DNA from: an uncultured Paracoccaceae bacterium
Lineage (GTDB): Bacteria; Pseudomonadota; Alphaproteobacteria; Rhodobacterales; Rhodobacteraceae
Reading direction: 5' to 3'
NCBI GenBank assembly: GCA_947493335.1
Contig: CANLQO010000001.1
Coordinates: 1,364,001-1,428,000 of the forward strand
Length of the DNA stretch: 64,000 bases
The notes beneath the pieces are model-generated. The model was given only the letters and a program-made list of their open reading frames with translations, searched no databases and was not told the origin of the DNA. Both the position numbers and the translations under genes were made by a program. Of the stretch, positions 9,166 to 17,583 are shown in pieces (positions within the stretch are counted from its first letter, which is position 1; every line of letters begins with the position of its first letter).

Positions 9166-10241
9166 AACACCACCAGTGACCGTTCGTCCCAGGCAATCCG
9201 GGTCTTGGCCCCCACATCCAGCACAGGCCGCCCGATGAGGTTTTTCATCGCAATGGTCAGCGGTTTTTCAACCTCCGACACACGCACATCGTAATAGGTC
9301 ATATCACCGTAATAGACGACCTCATCCACCACCGCCTCTGCCTCATGTCGCGGGGCTTTGTCGCCCTCAAAGAGGATGGCAAGCGTCTCGGGCCGGATGC
9401 CGATGGCGACCTCTCCCGTGGTAACACCTTGGGGGAATTGCTCTGCCGGGATGGTGCATTTGCCCAGCCCCGGCACCAACACCTTGGCGCCCTCATCTGT
9501 GGCCGAGGCGGTGCCGTTGATAAAATTCATCTTGCCGATGAATTCAGCCACCCGCCGTGAATTGGGCCGCCGATACAGCGTCTCTGGGTCGGCTAGCTGC
9601 CCGATCTCTCCCTCGAACATCACCGCGATCCGGTCCGACATCACAAGCGCTTCTTCCTGATCGTGGGTGACCAGAATAAAGGTGATGCCCACCGCCCGTT
9701 GCAGCCGGATCAGTTCCACCTGCATATGTTCGCGCATCTTCTTGTCCAGCGCCGAGAGCGGTTCATCCAGCAACAGCACCTTGGGCTTCAGGATCAGGGC
9801 GCGCGCCAAAGCAACGCGCTGCCTTTGCCCGCCGGACAGCGCGTGGGCGGCGCGCGCGCCATAGCCCGCCAGCCCCACCATGGTCAGCGCCTCATCCACG
9901 GCCGTGGCTTTGTCCGCTTTGCTCATCCCCGATTTGCGCAGGCCAAATGCCACGTTTTCGGCCACGCTCAGATGCGGGAAAATGGCGTAGGACTGAAAGA
10001 CCATATTGGTGGGCCGCAGGTTCGGCGGTACGTCTGCCATATCCCGCCCCGCGATCATCACCGTGCCCGATGATACACCCTCAAACCCCGCGATTGTCCG
10101 CAAAAGCGTGGTCTTGCCACAGCCCGACGGCCCCAGAAGCGAAAAGAACTCTCCCTGATCTATGGTCAGGTTGATGTCGCGCAGCGCGTGATAGTCACCA
10201 TAGTACTTCTGCACACCGGTCAGTTTGATCAGCTCGCTCAC
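9162..10241 (-). CDS. ABC transporter ATP-binding protein, PotA/PotG type
   Basis: Energises a polyamine/putrescine-type importer. The 359-residue protein has Walker A GPSGCGKTT, signature LSGGQRQRVALARAL, Walker B VLLLDEPLSALD and switch His in LVTHDQEEAL. A C-terminal TOBE regulatory domain (IGIRPETLAI) is present. It overlaps the upstream permease gene by the ATGA arrangement. No binding-protein gene lies in this cluster, so the substrate (spermidine, putrescine or a related cation) cannot be read from the window. Confidence 0.93.
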   Translation of the reverse strand: MSELIKLTGVQKYYGDYHALRDINLTIDQGEFFSLLGPSGCGKTTLLRTIAGFEGVSSGTVMIAGRDMADVPPNLRPTNMVFQSYAIFPHLSVAENVAFGLRKSGMSKADKATAVDEALTMVGLAGYGARAAHALSGGQRQRVALARALILKPKVLLLDEPLSALDKKMREHMQVELIRLQRAVGITFILVTHDQEEALVMSDRIAVMFEGEIGQLADPETLYRRPNSRRVAEFIGKMNFINGTASATDEGAKVLVPGLGKCTIPAEQFPQGVTTGEVAIGIRPETLAILFEGDKAPRHEAEAVVDEVVYYGDMTYYDVRVSEVEKPLTIAMKNLIGRPVLDVGAKTRIAWDERSLVVF

Positions 10242-11038
10242 AAAAAGCCCCCTTTGTCCGTGCCACCTGCCCGCTTGATGCCGCGGCGGCGCAGAAGTTC
10301 TGCAATCGTCAACAGGATGATGGACAGTGCCACCAGCAACGTCCCCAGCGCCATCACCACCGGCAGGCTTGCCGGGAAACGCAACAGCCCCCAGATATAG
10401 ACCGGCATCGTCGGGTTCGTCCCGGTCAGAAAGAATGCGATGATGAATTCATCCAAGGAGATGGTGAAGGCAATCAGCATCGACGAAATGATCCCCGGCA
10501 TCACCAACGGCAACGTCACCAATCGAAAGGCGGACCAACGGCTTTCGCCCAGATCAAGCGCTGCTTCTTCCATCGAGGGGTCAAGGTTCTGGAACGCCCC
10601 ATTCAGGATCGCGATGCAAAACGGCGTGCAGATCAGCACATGGGCGGCAATGATGGTCCAGTTTGAAAGGTTGACCCCCAACACCTGCCGCAGGATCACT
10701 AACAATGACACCGCGACGATGATCTCTGGCAGGACAAGCGGCAGCATCACAAAGCCGATGATTCCACGCTTGCCGGGAAAATTTGCCATCGCCCCCGCGC
10801 GTGCGGCACACATCCCCAAAAGCGTCGAAAAGATTGCGGTCATCAGCGCGATGAACAACGAATTGCGCACCGCTGCGTGCAGCGCCTTGTTCTCTGTCAG
10901 CTCCGCAAACCAGTTCGTCGTGAACCCCGATAGCGGAAAGGCGATGATCGTGCCGTCATTGAAGGCAAAAAGCGGCAGTAGAATGATTGGCGCGTAAAGG
11001 AACAACAGATACGCAAGGGCATAAATCCGCAACTTCAT
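10238..11038 (-). CDS. ABC transporter permease, PotC/PotI type
   Basis: Inner-membrane permease of 266 residues with six predicted membrane segments and the EAA loop (EEAALDLGESRWSAFRLVTLP) that docks the ATPase. The N-terminus YALAYLLFLYAPIILLPLFAF is typical for PotC/PotI. Start and stop overlap its neighbours by 4 bases, giving a tight three-gene unit in the order PotB-like, PotC-like, PotA-like. Confidence 0.92.
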   Translation of the reverse strand: MKLRIYALAYLLFLYAPIILLPLFAFNDGTIIAFPLSGFTTNWFAELTENKALHAAVRNSLFIALMTAIFSTLLGMCAARAGAMANFPGKRGIIGFVMLPLVLPEIIVAVSLLVILRQVLGVNLSNWTIIAAHVLICTPFCIAILNGAFQNLDPSMEEAALDLGESRWSAFRLVTLPLVMPGIISSMLIAFTISLDEFIIAFFLTGTNPTMPVYIWGLLRFPASLPVVMALGTLLVALSIILLTIAELLRRRGIKRAGGTDKGGFL

Positions 11039-11904
11039 GACCGCCCCCGCAGCCAGCGCCGGTTCAGGAACACAAAGAGCAGCGAAATCGCGGTCACACT
11101 CAACATCGCGACAATCGCAATCGCCGCACCCAATGGCGCATTGTTCAACTGCAGGAACTGCACCTGAATCATATTGGCAATCAGCTTGCCCCCGGCCCCG
11201 CCCATCAGTTCAGGCGTCACATAATCGCCAATCGTCGGGATAAAGACGATCAGCACCGCCGCCACCAGACCGGGCATCGACAGCGGCAGCGTGACACGCA
11301 GGAATGTCATCAGCTTGCTTTCACCCAAATCCTGTGCCGCCTCCAGCAACGACCGGTCAATCTTTTCCAGCGCCACGAAGATCGGCAGAATTGCAAAGGG
11401 TGCAAAGGCATGGGCCAGCGTGATGATCACCGCGTTCACATTATAAAGGATGAATGTCAGCGGCTCTTCGATGATACCAAGGTTGATCAGTCCCGAATTG
11501 ATCACGCCATTGTACCCAAGGATCACCTTCCACAGAAAAACCCGGATCAGATAGCTGGTCCAGAACGGGATGGTGATAAGGAAAAGCCAGAGCGACTTGC
11601 GGCTTGGGTGGACTTTGAAGCTGACGAAATAGGCCACCGGATAGGCCAGCACAACCGTCACAAGCGTCACACAAAGCGACACATAAAGAGAGCGTTGCAA
11701 AAGACTGAAATAAATCGGTTTTTCAACAATTTCGCGGTAATTATTCAGGGTGAATGTGGTGTCCACATCCATGAAATCCTGGGTCCAGAAACTGAACAGG
11801 ACAATCGCAAGCAAGGGCACTGCAAGCAGCATAATGGCATAGCTAAAAGGTGCCGCCACCAGCCCAATGCCGCGCTTTTGCTCTGCTGAAAGGCGTGCCG
11901 CCAT
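11035..11904 (-). CDS. ABC transporter permease, PotB/PotH type
   Basis: First gene of the three-gene polyamine-type importer. The 289 residues contain six membrane helices. The EAA loop (LEAAQDLGESKLMTFLRVTLP) and the family segment VAYFVSFKV followed by FWTSYLIRVFLWK are visible. The PotB/PotH assignment is by that pattern. Only 62 bases separate it from the sulfotransferase gene upstream on the same strand, so either the promoter is in that short gap or the genes are read through. Confidence 0.92.
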   Translation of the reverse strand: MAARLSAEQKRGIGLVAAPFSYAIMLLAVPLLAIVLFSFWTQDFMDVDTTFTLNNYREIVEKPIYFSLLQRSLYVSLCVTLVTVVLAYPVAYFVSFKVHPSRKSLWLFLITIPFWTSYLIRVFLWKVILGYNGVINSGLINLGIIEEPLTFILYNVNAVIITLAHAFAPFAILPIFVALEKIDRSLLEAAQDLGESKLMTFLRVTLPLSMPGLVAAVLIVFIPTIGDYVTPELMGGAGGKLIANMIQVQFLQLNNAPLGAAIAIVAMLSVTAISLLFVFLNRRWLRGRS

Positions 11905-11966
11905 TCCGTCTTACCCATCCCGTTTGAAGCAGCGTTCAACGTCCACGCAAAAAGTTCAATGGGAAA

Positions 11967-12725
11967 TCAGACCTCTGGCGCGGGATGCGCCTCAATCCAG
12001 TCTTCGCACATGGCATAGAACGCCATATCGCGGGCGTACCATTGCTCCAGATTCGCAATGGCCTTATCCGACAATGGCGGGATATCCCCATAGTCCGTGA
12101 TCCGCGCAGCTGACTTATCGGCGGGTTCCATGACCGTTGCAGGTAGATCAACTTTGGCGCTGAACGCTTTGAAATCACTGTCAAATGCCTCAAGCCGAAG
12201 GATATGCACCGGCGGGCGTATATCCAAAAATGCACCGCTTTGCAGGAACCAGTCCGACTGATGCTGGCCTGCATGACGCAGGCTTGCCATCGCCGCCCAG
12301 GCCTCTCGCCCCTGCGCCCCATCGCTGAATAATGCCTCGGCCAGATCGTTGGCATGTTCAAAAGCTGCAAACGCCCGCGCCTCATGCGCCGACCACGCGA
12401 CCAGCCGTACCGGCAACCCCTTGTTCTTGCGGTTGTAAAAGCCCGATTTGAACCGCGTCACCGGGTTGCGAATGGAAAAGAAGTACGCGGCCTCCGCAGG
12501 CAAGTGCCGCAATTGTACGTCATGCCCATGGGGCACGATCCGCACCTTCGGATGACTTGATCCAAGCGCCTTGGCCGTCAGCGACACCTGCGTCCCCGCG
12601 TTCTTGCCGATATGCAGAAAATGCACGACCCGCTGACCCGCCTTGGCGCGTGGATTGCGCACGCGCAACGGCTGAAAGCCCAACCTCTGGCCCAGCCGTC
12701 TGATGCCCTGCCCCACGGCCACCAC
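11967..12725 (-). CDS. Sulfotransferase-family protein
   Basis: A 252-residue protein with the PAPS-binding 5' loop (FLHIGKNAGTQ, about residues 36-46) and the 3' phosphate region (FFSIRNPVTRFKSGFYNR, about 82-99) of Golgi-type/sulfotransferase family 2 enzymes. It would move a sulfate from PAPS to a carbohydrate or other acceptor. Start is GTG 12725, 9 bases after the stop of the FkbM gene, so the two are one operon. Together they suggest decoration of a surface glycan or lipid, which is inference. Confidence 0.8.
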   Translation of the reverse strand: MVAVGQGIRRLGQRLGFQPLRVRNPRAKAGQRVVHFLHIGKNAGTQVSLTAKALGSSHPKVRIVPHGHDVQLRHLPAEAAYFFSIRNPVTRFKSGFYNRKNKGLPVRLVAWSAHEARAFAAFEHANDLAEALFSDGAQGREAWAAMASLRHAGQHQSDWFLQSGAFLDIRPPVHILRLEAFDSDFKAFSAKVDLPATVMEPADKSAARITDYGDIPPLSDKAIANLEQWYARDMAFYAMCEDWIEAHPAPEV

Positions 12726-12734
12726 CCGCGCCGC

Positions 12735-13541
12735 CTAAACCGTCGCCAGCTCTTTGACAGAGCGCGTTAGATCTGCGTTTTCCGTCGGGCACCAGATTTC
12801 CAACCCCGGGATCTGTGCAACCTGCGCATAGGACAATCCGGTCAGAAACGACGCGCAGGCCTTTTCGTTGTCTTCGATCGCGATCACCGGGCGACACTTT
12901 GAGATGGTCTCTGCCGCACCCTGCAACGCCTGCAATTCAAACCCTTCGACATCCAGCTGGATCAGCACCAGATCATCCGCGCCCAGCCGGTCGATATCCA
13001 TCACCACGCAGGGTTGGCCCTTGTCCCCCACGGTCGAGGCACCGCCCGCATGTCGCCCGTCGGTCTGCACCGTGTTGATCTTCATCGGCACCAGCGCGTC
13101 GCCAAGACCTGCGTTGAAGATCACCACGTTGGCCAGATCATTCTTTGCAATGCACATCTTGGCCAGCACATAGCTTTCCAGCACCGGTTCAAACGCATAG
13201 ACCCGCCCCTGCACCGCGTTGGAAAACGTCGGCAGCATATCCCCGAAAAATGTGCCCGCATGCACCATTGACCCGGCATGACGCGCGCAAAATGCGGTGA
13301 CAAATTTGTGGGTGTCAGGCTCGTAAAGCATCCCGTCCAGAACGCCCTTCACCGCCGGACGATGCAGCGCATATCCCGGTGCGAAATAGGTCGCTCCTTC
13401 CAGATTGGCCTCTGTGTAGGCGATCTGAAACGTGCCCGGCTTGACGAAATCCACATCCCGGGAATAGCCCGGCTTGACCTTGGGGATCCTGCGCAGCTCA
13501 AACCCGGTGGATTTGATCATACCCTTGATCAACTGCTTCAT
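12735..13541 (-). CDS. FkbM-family methyltransferase
   Basis: A 268-residue SAM-dependent methyltransferase. The FkbM pattern shows as VHAGTFFGDMLPTF (degenerate motif I), VYAFEPVLES (acid loop), and LVLIQLDVEGFELQALQGA followed by RPVIAIED. Such enzymes O-methylate sugars or lipids. It is co-directional with the sulfotransferase gene, which follows directly. The C-terminal 60 residues are less conserved. Substrate unknown. Confidence 0.88.
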   Translation of the reverse strand: MKQLIKGMIKSTGFELRRIPKVKPGYSRDVDFVKPGTFQIAYTEANLEGATYFAPGYALHRPAVKGVLDGMLYEPDTHKFVTAFCARHAGSMVHAGTFFGDMLPTFSNAVQGRVYAFEPVLESYVLAKMCIAKNDLANVVIFNAGLGDALVPMKINTVQTDGRHAGGASTVGDKGQPCVVMDIDRLGADDLVLIQLDVEGFELQALQGAAETISKCRPVIAIEDNEKACASFLTGLSYAQVAQIPGLEIWCPTENADLTRSVKELATV

Positions 13542-13597
13542 GCATGCCCCCTGCGGCCAAATCCTCGATCACCTTGCGCACGTAATGCACCATAAGA

Positions 13598-13621
13598 AAT
13601 GGCCGCACAATGGCGGCCATT
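13598..13621 (-). terminator. Rho-independent terminator after rpsI
   Basis: Perfect 9-base-pair hairpin AATGGCCGC / GCGGCCATT with a 6-base loop, 25 bases past the rpsI stop. On the minus strand it is followed by a T-rich run (TTTCTTATG). The U tract is imperfect, so efficiency may be moderate. Confidence 0.75.
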
Positions 13622-13645
13622 CCCAATCGCAATTTCGTCCAAACC

Positions 13646-14146
13646 TTAACGCTTGGAGAACTGGAAGCTCTTACGGGCCTTGGCCTTACCGTACTTCTTC
13701 CGCTCAACGACGCGGCTGTCGCGGGTCAGGAAGCCAGCGGCCTTCAGGGCCGCACGCAGGGTCGGATCATAAAGCTGAAGCGCCTTCGAGACACCGTGCT
13801 TGACCGCACCGGCCTGACCAGACAGGCCACCACCAGCAACCGTTGCCATCACGTCGAACTGATCGACAACACCGGCCACCTGAAACGGTTGGCGCAGGAT
13901 CATCTGCAGCACGGGGCGGGCAAAGTATGTGTCCATGTCCTTTCCGTTCACGGTGACCTTGCCGGAACCCGGCTTGATCCAGACGCGGGCAACCGCATCT
14001 TTCCGCTTACCGGTCGCATAAGACCGGCCCAGTTCGTCACGGACAGGCTCGCGGGTGATCACCGGCTCTGCGACAGGTGCGTCGACAGTTTCGATGCCTT
14101 CGGCGACAGCACCCAGCTCTTCGAGAGAGTTCACTTGATCAGCCAT
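13646..14146 (-). CDS. rpsI: 30S ribosomal protein S9
   Basis: Small-subunit protein whose C-terminal tail reaches the P-site tRNA. The 166 residues are longer than the usual 130 because of an acidic N-terminal extension of about 35 residues before the core ([19 protein letters not shown]). The core ends in the typical basic tail ([18 protein letters not shown]). It overlaps rplM by one base (TAATG), the usual L13-S9 operon. The N-terminal extension is a Rhodobacterales habit rather than a mis-start. Confidence 0.98.
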   Translation of the reverse strand: MADQVNSLEELGAVAEGIETVDAPVAEPVITREPVRDELGRSYATGKRKDAVARVWIKPGSGKVTVNGKDMDTYFARPVLQMILRQPFQVAGVVDQFDVMATVAGGGLSGQAGAVKHGVSKALQLYDPTLRAALKAAGFLTRDSRVVERKKYGKAKARKSFQFSKR

Positions 14147-14607
14147 TATGCAGTCCTCGTGTTCTTTTTGTTCATGGCCTTGACGTCCAGAACTTCGGGC
14201 TTTTGCGCGTCCATGCCATGCTCTGCGCCTGCGAAGACACGCAGGTGAGTCATTTGCTGACGGCTCAGCTTGCCACCGGGCAGCATGCGCTGAACGGCTT
14301 TCATCACGACGCGCTCAGGATGCGCGCCTTCCAGGATTTCACCCTTGGTTTTGGATTTGATCCCACCGGGGTGGCCTGTGTGCCAATAGTACTTCTCATC
14401 ACGCTTGTTGCCCGTCATCTGGATCTTTTCAGCGTTGATGACGATCACATTGTCGCCCATATCCATGTGCGGCGTGAAAGATGGCTTGTGCTTGCCGCGC
14501 AAGCGCATGGCGATGATCGAGGCAAGACGACCCAGAACCACGCCTTCGGCGTCGATCAGGATCCATTTCTTGTCGATATCCGCCGGGGTAGCGGTAAAGG
14601 TTTTCAT
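14146..14607 (-). CDS. rplM: 50S ribosomal protein L13
   Basis: Early-assembly large-subunit protein, 153 residues. Family segments are [37 protein letters not shown] and YWHTGHPGG. It is first gene of the rplM-rpsI operon and has a sigma-70-like promoter about 55-80 bases upstream. Confidence 0.98.
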   Translation of the reverse strand: MKTFTATPADIDKKWILIDAEGVVLGRLASIIAMRLRGKHKPSFTPHMDMGDNVIVINAEKIQMTGNKRDEKYYWHTGHPGGIKSKTKGEILEGAHPERVVMKAVQRMLPGGKLSRQQMTHLRVFAGAEHGMDAQKPEVLDVKAMNKKNTRTA

Positions 14608-14661
14608 ATCTCACCTAAGCGGTTGGGGGATGCATTGCGCACCCAGCATTCGGATGGGTGG

Positions 14662-14689
14662 CTTATAAAGGTCCGCCAGAGCGGGTCAA
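14662..14689 (-). promoter_or_regulatory. Sigma-70-type promoter of rplM-rpsI
   Basis: On the minus strand: TTGACC at -35 (14689-14684), a 16-base spacer and TATAAG at -10 (14667-14662), placing the transcript start near 14655. The next 40 bases upstream are strongly AT-rich, as in an UP element, which fits a ribosomal-protein operon. Confidence 0.7.
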
Positions 14690-14729
14690 GGCGTCATTGC
14701 ACGAATTAATATCGTGTTTTCAAATACTT

Positions 14730-14750
14730 GTAAAATAGGTATTATTTTAC
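14730..14750. repeat. AT-rich perfect inverted repeat upstream of rplM
   Basis: GTAAAAT, 7-base spacer, ATTTTAC. It lies 12 bases downstream of the thioesterase stop and about 40 bases upstream of the rplM -35 box. It could be a protein-binding site, an UP-like element or a weak hairpin at the end of the thioesterase transcript. Confidence 0.5.
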
Positions 14751-14761
14751 CCCAAGTGATT

Positions 14762-15184
14762 TTACCGTTTTGGTGGGATCGCATAAGTCATGCTGGCCCG
14801 CGCCACCACATCCGCGTTGCCCTCGCTGCGGATCAGCACATCGCCTACCGCCAATGCCTTGCCCAACTTCAACAACCGCACCGTCGCAATCAGATCTTTT
14901 CCGGCCTCGGGTTTGCGCATGAAATCAATGCTGCAATTTGTGGTCACCGCCAGCGCCACCGGCCCGATCCGCGACAGCACCGCCAGGTAAACGCCAACAT
15001 CCGCAAGGCTGAACATCGCTGGTCCGGACACTGTCCCACCGGGACGCAAGTGGTGCTCGCCGACATTCAGACGCGCAATCACCCCGTCATCCGTCACCGC
15101 CTCTACGCCAAACTCACCATCAACTTGGGGAAAGGCTTCGGTCAAAAACGCTTCCAGCGCGGTCACATCCATCAAAGGTTCCAT
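14762..15184 (-). CDS. PaaI-family hotdog thioesterase
   Basis: A 140-residue single-hotdog acyl-CoA thioesterase. Typical segments are HHLRPGGTVSGPAMFSLADVGVYLAVLS (catalytic-helix region) and ALAVTTNCSIDFMRKPEAGKDLIATVRLL. Cytoplasmic, hydrolyses an acyl-CoA of unknown chain. It is divergent from an ECHDC3-type crotonase gene 52 bases away, suggesting a shared regulatory region and linked CoA chemistry. Confidence 0.88.
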   Translation of the reverse strand: MEPLMDVTALEAFLTEAFPQVDGEFGVEAVTDDGVIARLNVGEHHLRPGGTVSGPAMFSLADVGVYLAVLSRIGPVALAVTTNCSIDFMRKPEAGKDLIATVRLLKLGKALAVGDVLIRSEGNADVVARASMTYAIPPKR

Positions 15185-15236
15185 CGCATTGATCCCTGCC
15201 CTAGTCTTGCGCCGAAATGACCATGTGGAGTTTGAA

Positions 15237-16022
15237 ATGGCAATCCTGACGCGGACCGATGCCGGTCACATCACGACACTGACCATGACCGCACCGGAAC
15301 GTCTGAACGCGCTGTCGGATGCCATGCTCTCGGCTTTGAACGACGCCTTTGACCAGATTGCGGAAGACCCCGACATCCGGGTTGTCATCCTCGCAGGCAG
15401 CGGCAAGGCCTTCTGTGCGGGCCACGATCTCAAGGAAATGCAGGCCAAACGCGGCGCACCTGACAAGGGGGCCGCAGCAATCAAGGATCTCTTCGACCGC
15501 TGCGCCGCTTTGATGCTGCGGATCCAATCGCTGCCGCAACCGGTGATCGCACAGGTTCACGGCATCGCCACAGCCGCCGGTTGCCAATTGGTCGCCACCT
15601 GTGATCTGGCCGTTGCCAGCGACGACTGCCGCTTTGGCGTCAACGGCGTAAACATCGGCCTTTTCTGTTCAACACCGATGGTGGCGCTGACGCGCAACAT
15701 CAACCGGAAAGCCGCGTTTGAAATGCTGACCACAGGCCGTTTCGTGAGCGCGACAGAGGCGCAATCACTGGGCCTGATCAACCGCACCGCCCCGCCCGAA
15801 AACTTGGCCACCGCGACCCAAGATCTTGCCACCACAATCGCCGCCAAACTCTCTTCCGCGGTCCGCATCGGCAAAGGGGCCTTCTACACCCAAGCCGCAC
15901 TCGATACCGCTGCAGCCTATGCCTTTACCGGTGACGTCATGGTCGAAAACATGCTGCAACCCGACACCGATGAAGGCATCTCGGCCTTCCTCGAAAAACG
16001 TCCGCCAGACTGGCCCGACTAG
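15237..16022 (+). CDS. Enoyl-CoA hydratase/isomerase family protein, ECHDC3 type (first copy)
   Basis: A 261-residue crotonase-fold protein. The oxyanion-hole segments FCAGHDLKEM and GIATAAGCQLVATCDLAVA are intact. Both catalytic glutamates of true enoyl-CoA hydratases are missing: Q117 stands where GGGxE has Glu, and the PExxxG position reads NGVNIG. This matches the ECHDC3 branch, whose reaction is unknown. ATG 15237 is chosen; the frame extends to 15189 without a better site. A paralogue lies at 35359. Calling it a hydratase in the strict sense would be wrong. Confidence 0.9.
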   Translation: MAILTRTDAGHITTLTMTAPERLNALSDAMLSALNDAFDQIAEDPDIRVVILAGSGKAFCAGHDLKEMQAKRGAPDKGAAAIKDLFDRCAALMLRIQSLPQPVIAQVHGIATAAGCQLVATCDLAVASDDCRFGVNGVNIGLFCSTPMVALTRNINRKAAFEMLTTGRFVSATEAQSLGLINRTAPPENLATATQDLATTIAAKLSSAVRIGKGAFYTQAALDTAAAYAFTGDVMVENMLQPDTDEGISAFLEKRPPDWPD

Positions 16023-16055
16023 GCTTTCTTTGGAACTCAAATATGCCGGGGGCGT

Positions 16056-16077
16056 TTGAGGGGGCTGGCCCCCTCAA
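16056..16077. terminator. GC-rich hairpin between convergent genes
   Basis: TTGAGGGGGC and GCCCCCTCAA form a perfect 10-base-pair stem between the crotonase and the M32 peptidase genes. There is no U tract on either side. Likely a bidirectional transcription barrier or a member of a recurring intergenic hairpin family of this group of bacteria. Confidence 0.55.
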
Positions 16078-16113
16078 CCCAATCATGGTGCGCGGCGCAG
16101 CCGCTCCTTTTGG

Positions 16114-17583
16114 CTAAAGCCCGTAAATCTCTGTGAATTTTGCTTCTAGGTAGGACAAAAGCGGCCCCACGTCGGGTGCACGCCCTGCGGCACGTGTTAT
16201 GATGTCTTTGGGTTCGTAAAGGCCGCCATGGCGCTGCAGGTTCTCGCGCAACCACCCGGTTGCAGCCTTTGTATCGCCGCGCGCCAGATCAGCATCCAAT
16301 CCAGGCACCGCGTCTCGCAACGCGACGTGCAGACATCCCGCGTAAACATTGCCAAGCGAATAGGTTGGGAAATAGCCAAACAGCCCTTCTGACCAATGCA
16401 CATCCTGCAAAACACCATTGGACGGACGATCAACCGCATAGCCGAAGTCCGCCGCGAACCTGTCATTCCACGCGCCTTCCAGATCGTCTGGCAGCAGATC
16501 ACCCGCCATCAAAGCGCGTTCGAGATCAAAGCGCAGCATGACATGCAGGTTATACTGCACCTCATCGGCCTCGGTCCGGATAAAGCCATCAGTCACCCGG
16601 TTCACGCAGGCATAGAATGCGGCCTCATCAGCGATGCCAAAGTCGCCAAAGGTGTCGCGCATCTGCCCGTAAAGCCAGCCGGTAAAGGCCCGACTTCGGC
16701 CCAATTGATTTTCATAGATCCGGCTCTGGCTTTCGTGCACCCCCATCGAGACACCACGTCCCAGCGGCGTCAAAAGATAAGCGCGATCAATGCCTTGTTC
16801 ATATGCGGCGTGGCCGACTTCGTGGATCGTCGAATAAAAGCAGTTAAACGGATCGCGCGGACTGGTGCGCGTGGTGATCCGCACATCCAGCCCTGAACCG
16901 CTGGAAAAAGGATGCACCGCCTTGTCGATGCGACCCGTCGACATGTCATAGCCAAAGGCCTGTGCCAACTTTGTGGACAGCGCCAATTGTCCCGCCTCAT
17001 CAAACACTTGGTCGAGGCTGGGCGCTGCAGGCTTGTCCAGCACAGCAGCACGCAGCGCGACCAATCCGGGGCGGAGCGCGTCGAACATCGCGGCGATTTC
17101 GGCTTCTGTCGTACCGGGCTCATAATCCTGCAACAGCGCATCATATGGTCTTGCACCATCGGCGATGGCTGCGGCCTCTTCCTGACGCAGAGCAATCACC
17201 TCTTTCAGGATCGGCAGAAAGGCCGCGACATCTTCGGCTTCACGCGCATCAGCCCAGATACGATGGGCGCGGGATGTGGTACTGGCCAAGGCCACGGCAA
17301 GCCGTTCCGGCACCTTGGCATTCCGCGCGTAATCCCTTGAAATATGGCGCAGATTCGCCGCCTCAACCTCATCTGTCGGTTCAGCGGCTTCCAACCACGC
17401 GCCGATCCGCGGATCGGTCCGCCGCCCATGCAAGACAGAGGCCATCGCCCCATGCTCTTCGGCCCGCTGCGCAACCGCTCCGGCGGGCATCATGGTTTCC
17501 TGATCCCAGCCCAGTCGCCCGGCCACCTGCGACAGGGCCTGTGTGGTTTTGTCGAATGACATCAAGTCGTTATAGGCCGTCAT
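16114..17583 (-). CDS. Carboxypeptidase M32 (Taq-type metallopeptidase)
   Basis: Zinc carboxypeptidase of 489 residues that trims C-terminal residues from peptides in the cytoplasm. The metal motif is in STIHEVGHAAYEQG (HExxH). Other M32 blocks are DVRITTRTSPRDPFNCFYS, GVHESQSRIYENQLGRS and HVMLRFDLERALM. Start ATG 17583 overlaps the ctaA stop by ATGA; longer in-frame starts lie inside ctaA. Translational coupling to heme A synthesis has no obvious functional meaning. Confidence 0.95.
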   Translation of the reverse strand: MTAYNDLMSFDKTTQALSQVAGRLGWDQETMMPAGAVAQRAEEHGAMASVLHGRRTDPRIGAWLEAAEPTDEVEAANLRHISRDYARNAKVPERLAVALASTTSRAHRIWADAREAEDVAAFLPILKEVIALRQEEAAAIADGARPYDALLQDYEPGTTEAEIAAMFDALRPGLVALRAAVLDKPAAPSLDQVFDEAGQLALSTKLAQAFGYDMSTGRIDKAVHPFSSGSGLDVRITTRTSPRDPFNCFYSTIHEVGHAAYEQGIDRAYLLTPLGRGVSMGVHESQSRIYENQLGRSRAFTGWLYGQMRDTFGDFGIADEAAFYACVNRVTDGFIRTEADEVQYNLHVMLRFDLERALMAGDLLPDDLEGAWNDRFAADFGYAVDRPSNGVLQDVHWSEGLFGYFPTYSLGNVYAGCLHVALRDAVPGLDADLARGDTKAATGWLRENLQRHGGLYEPKDIITRAAGRAPDVGPLLSYLEAKFTEIYGL

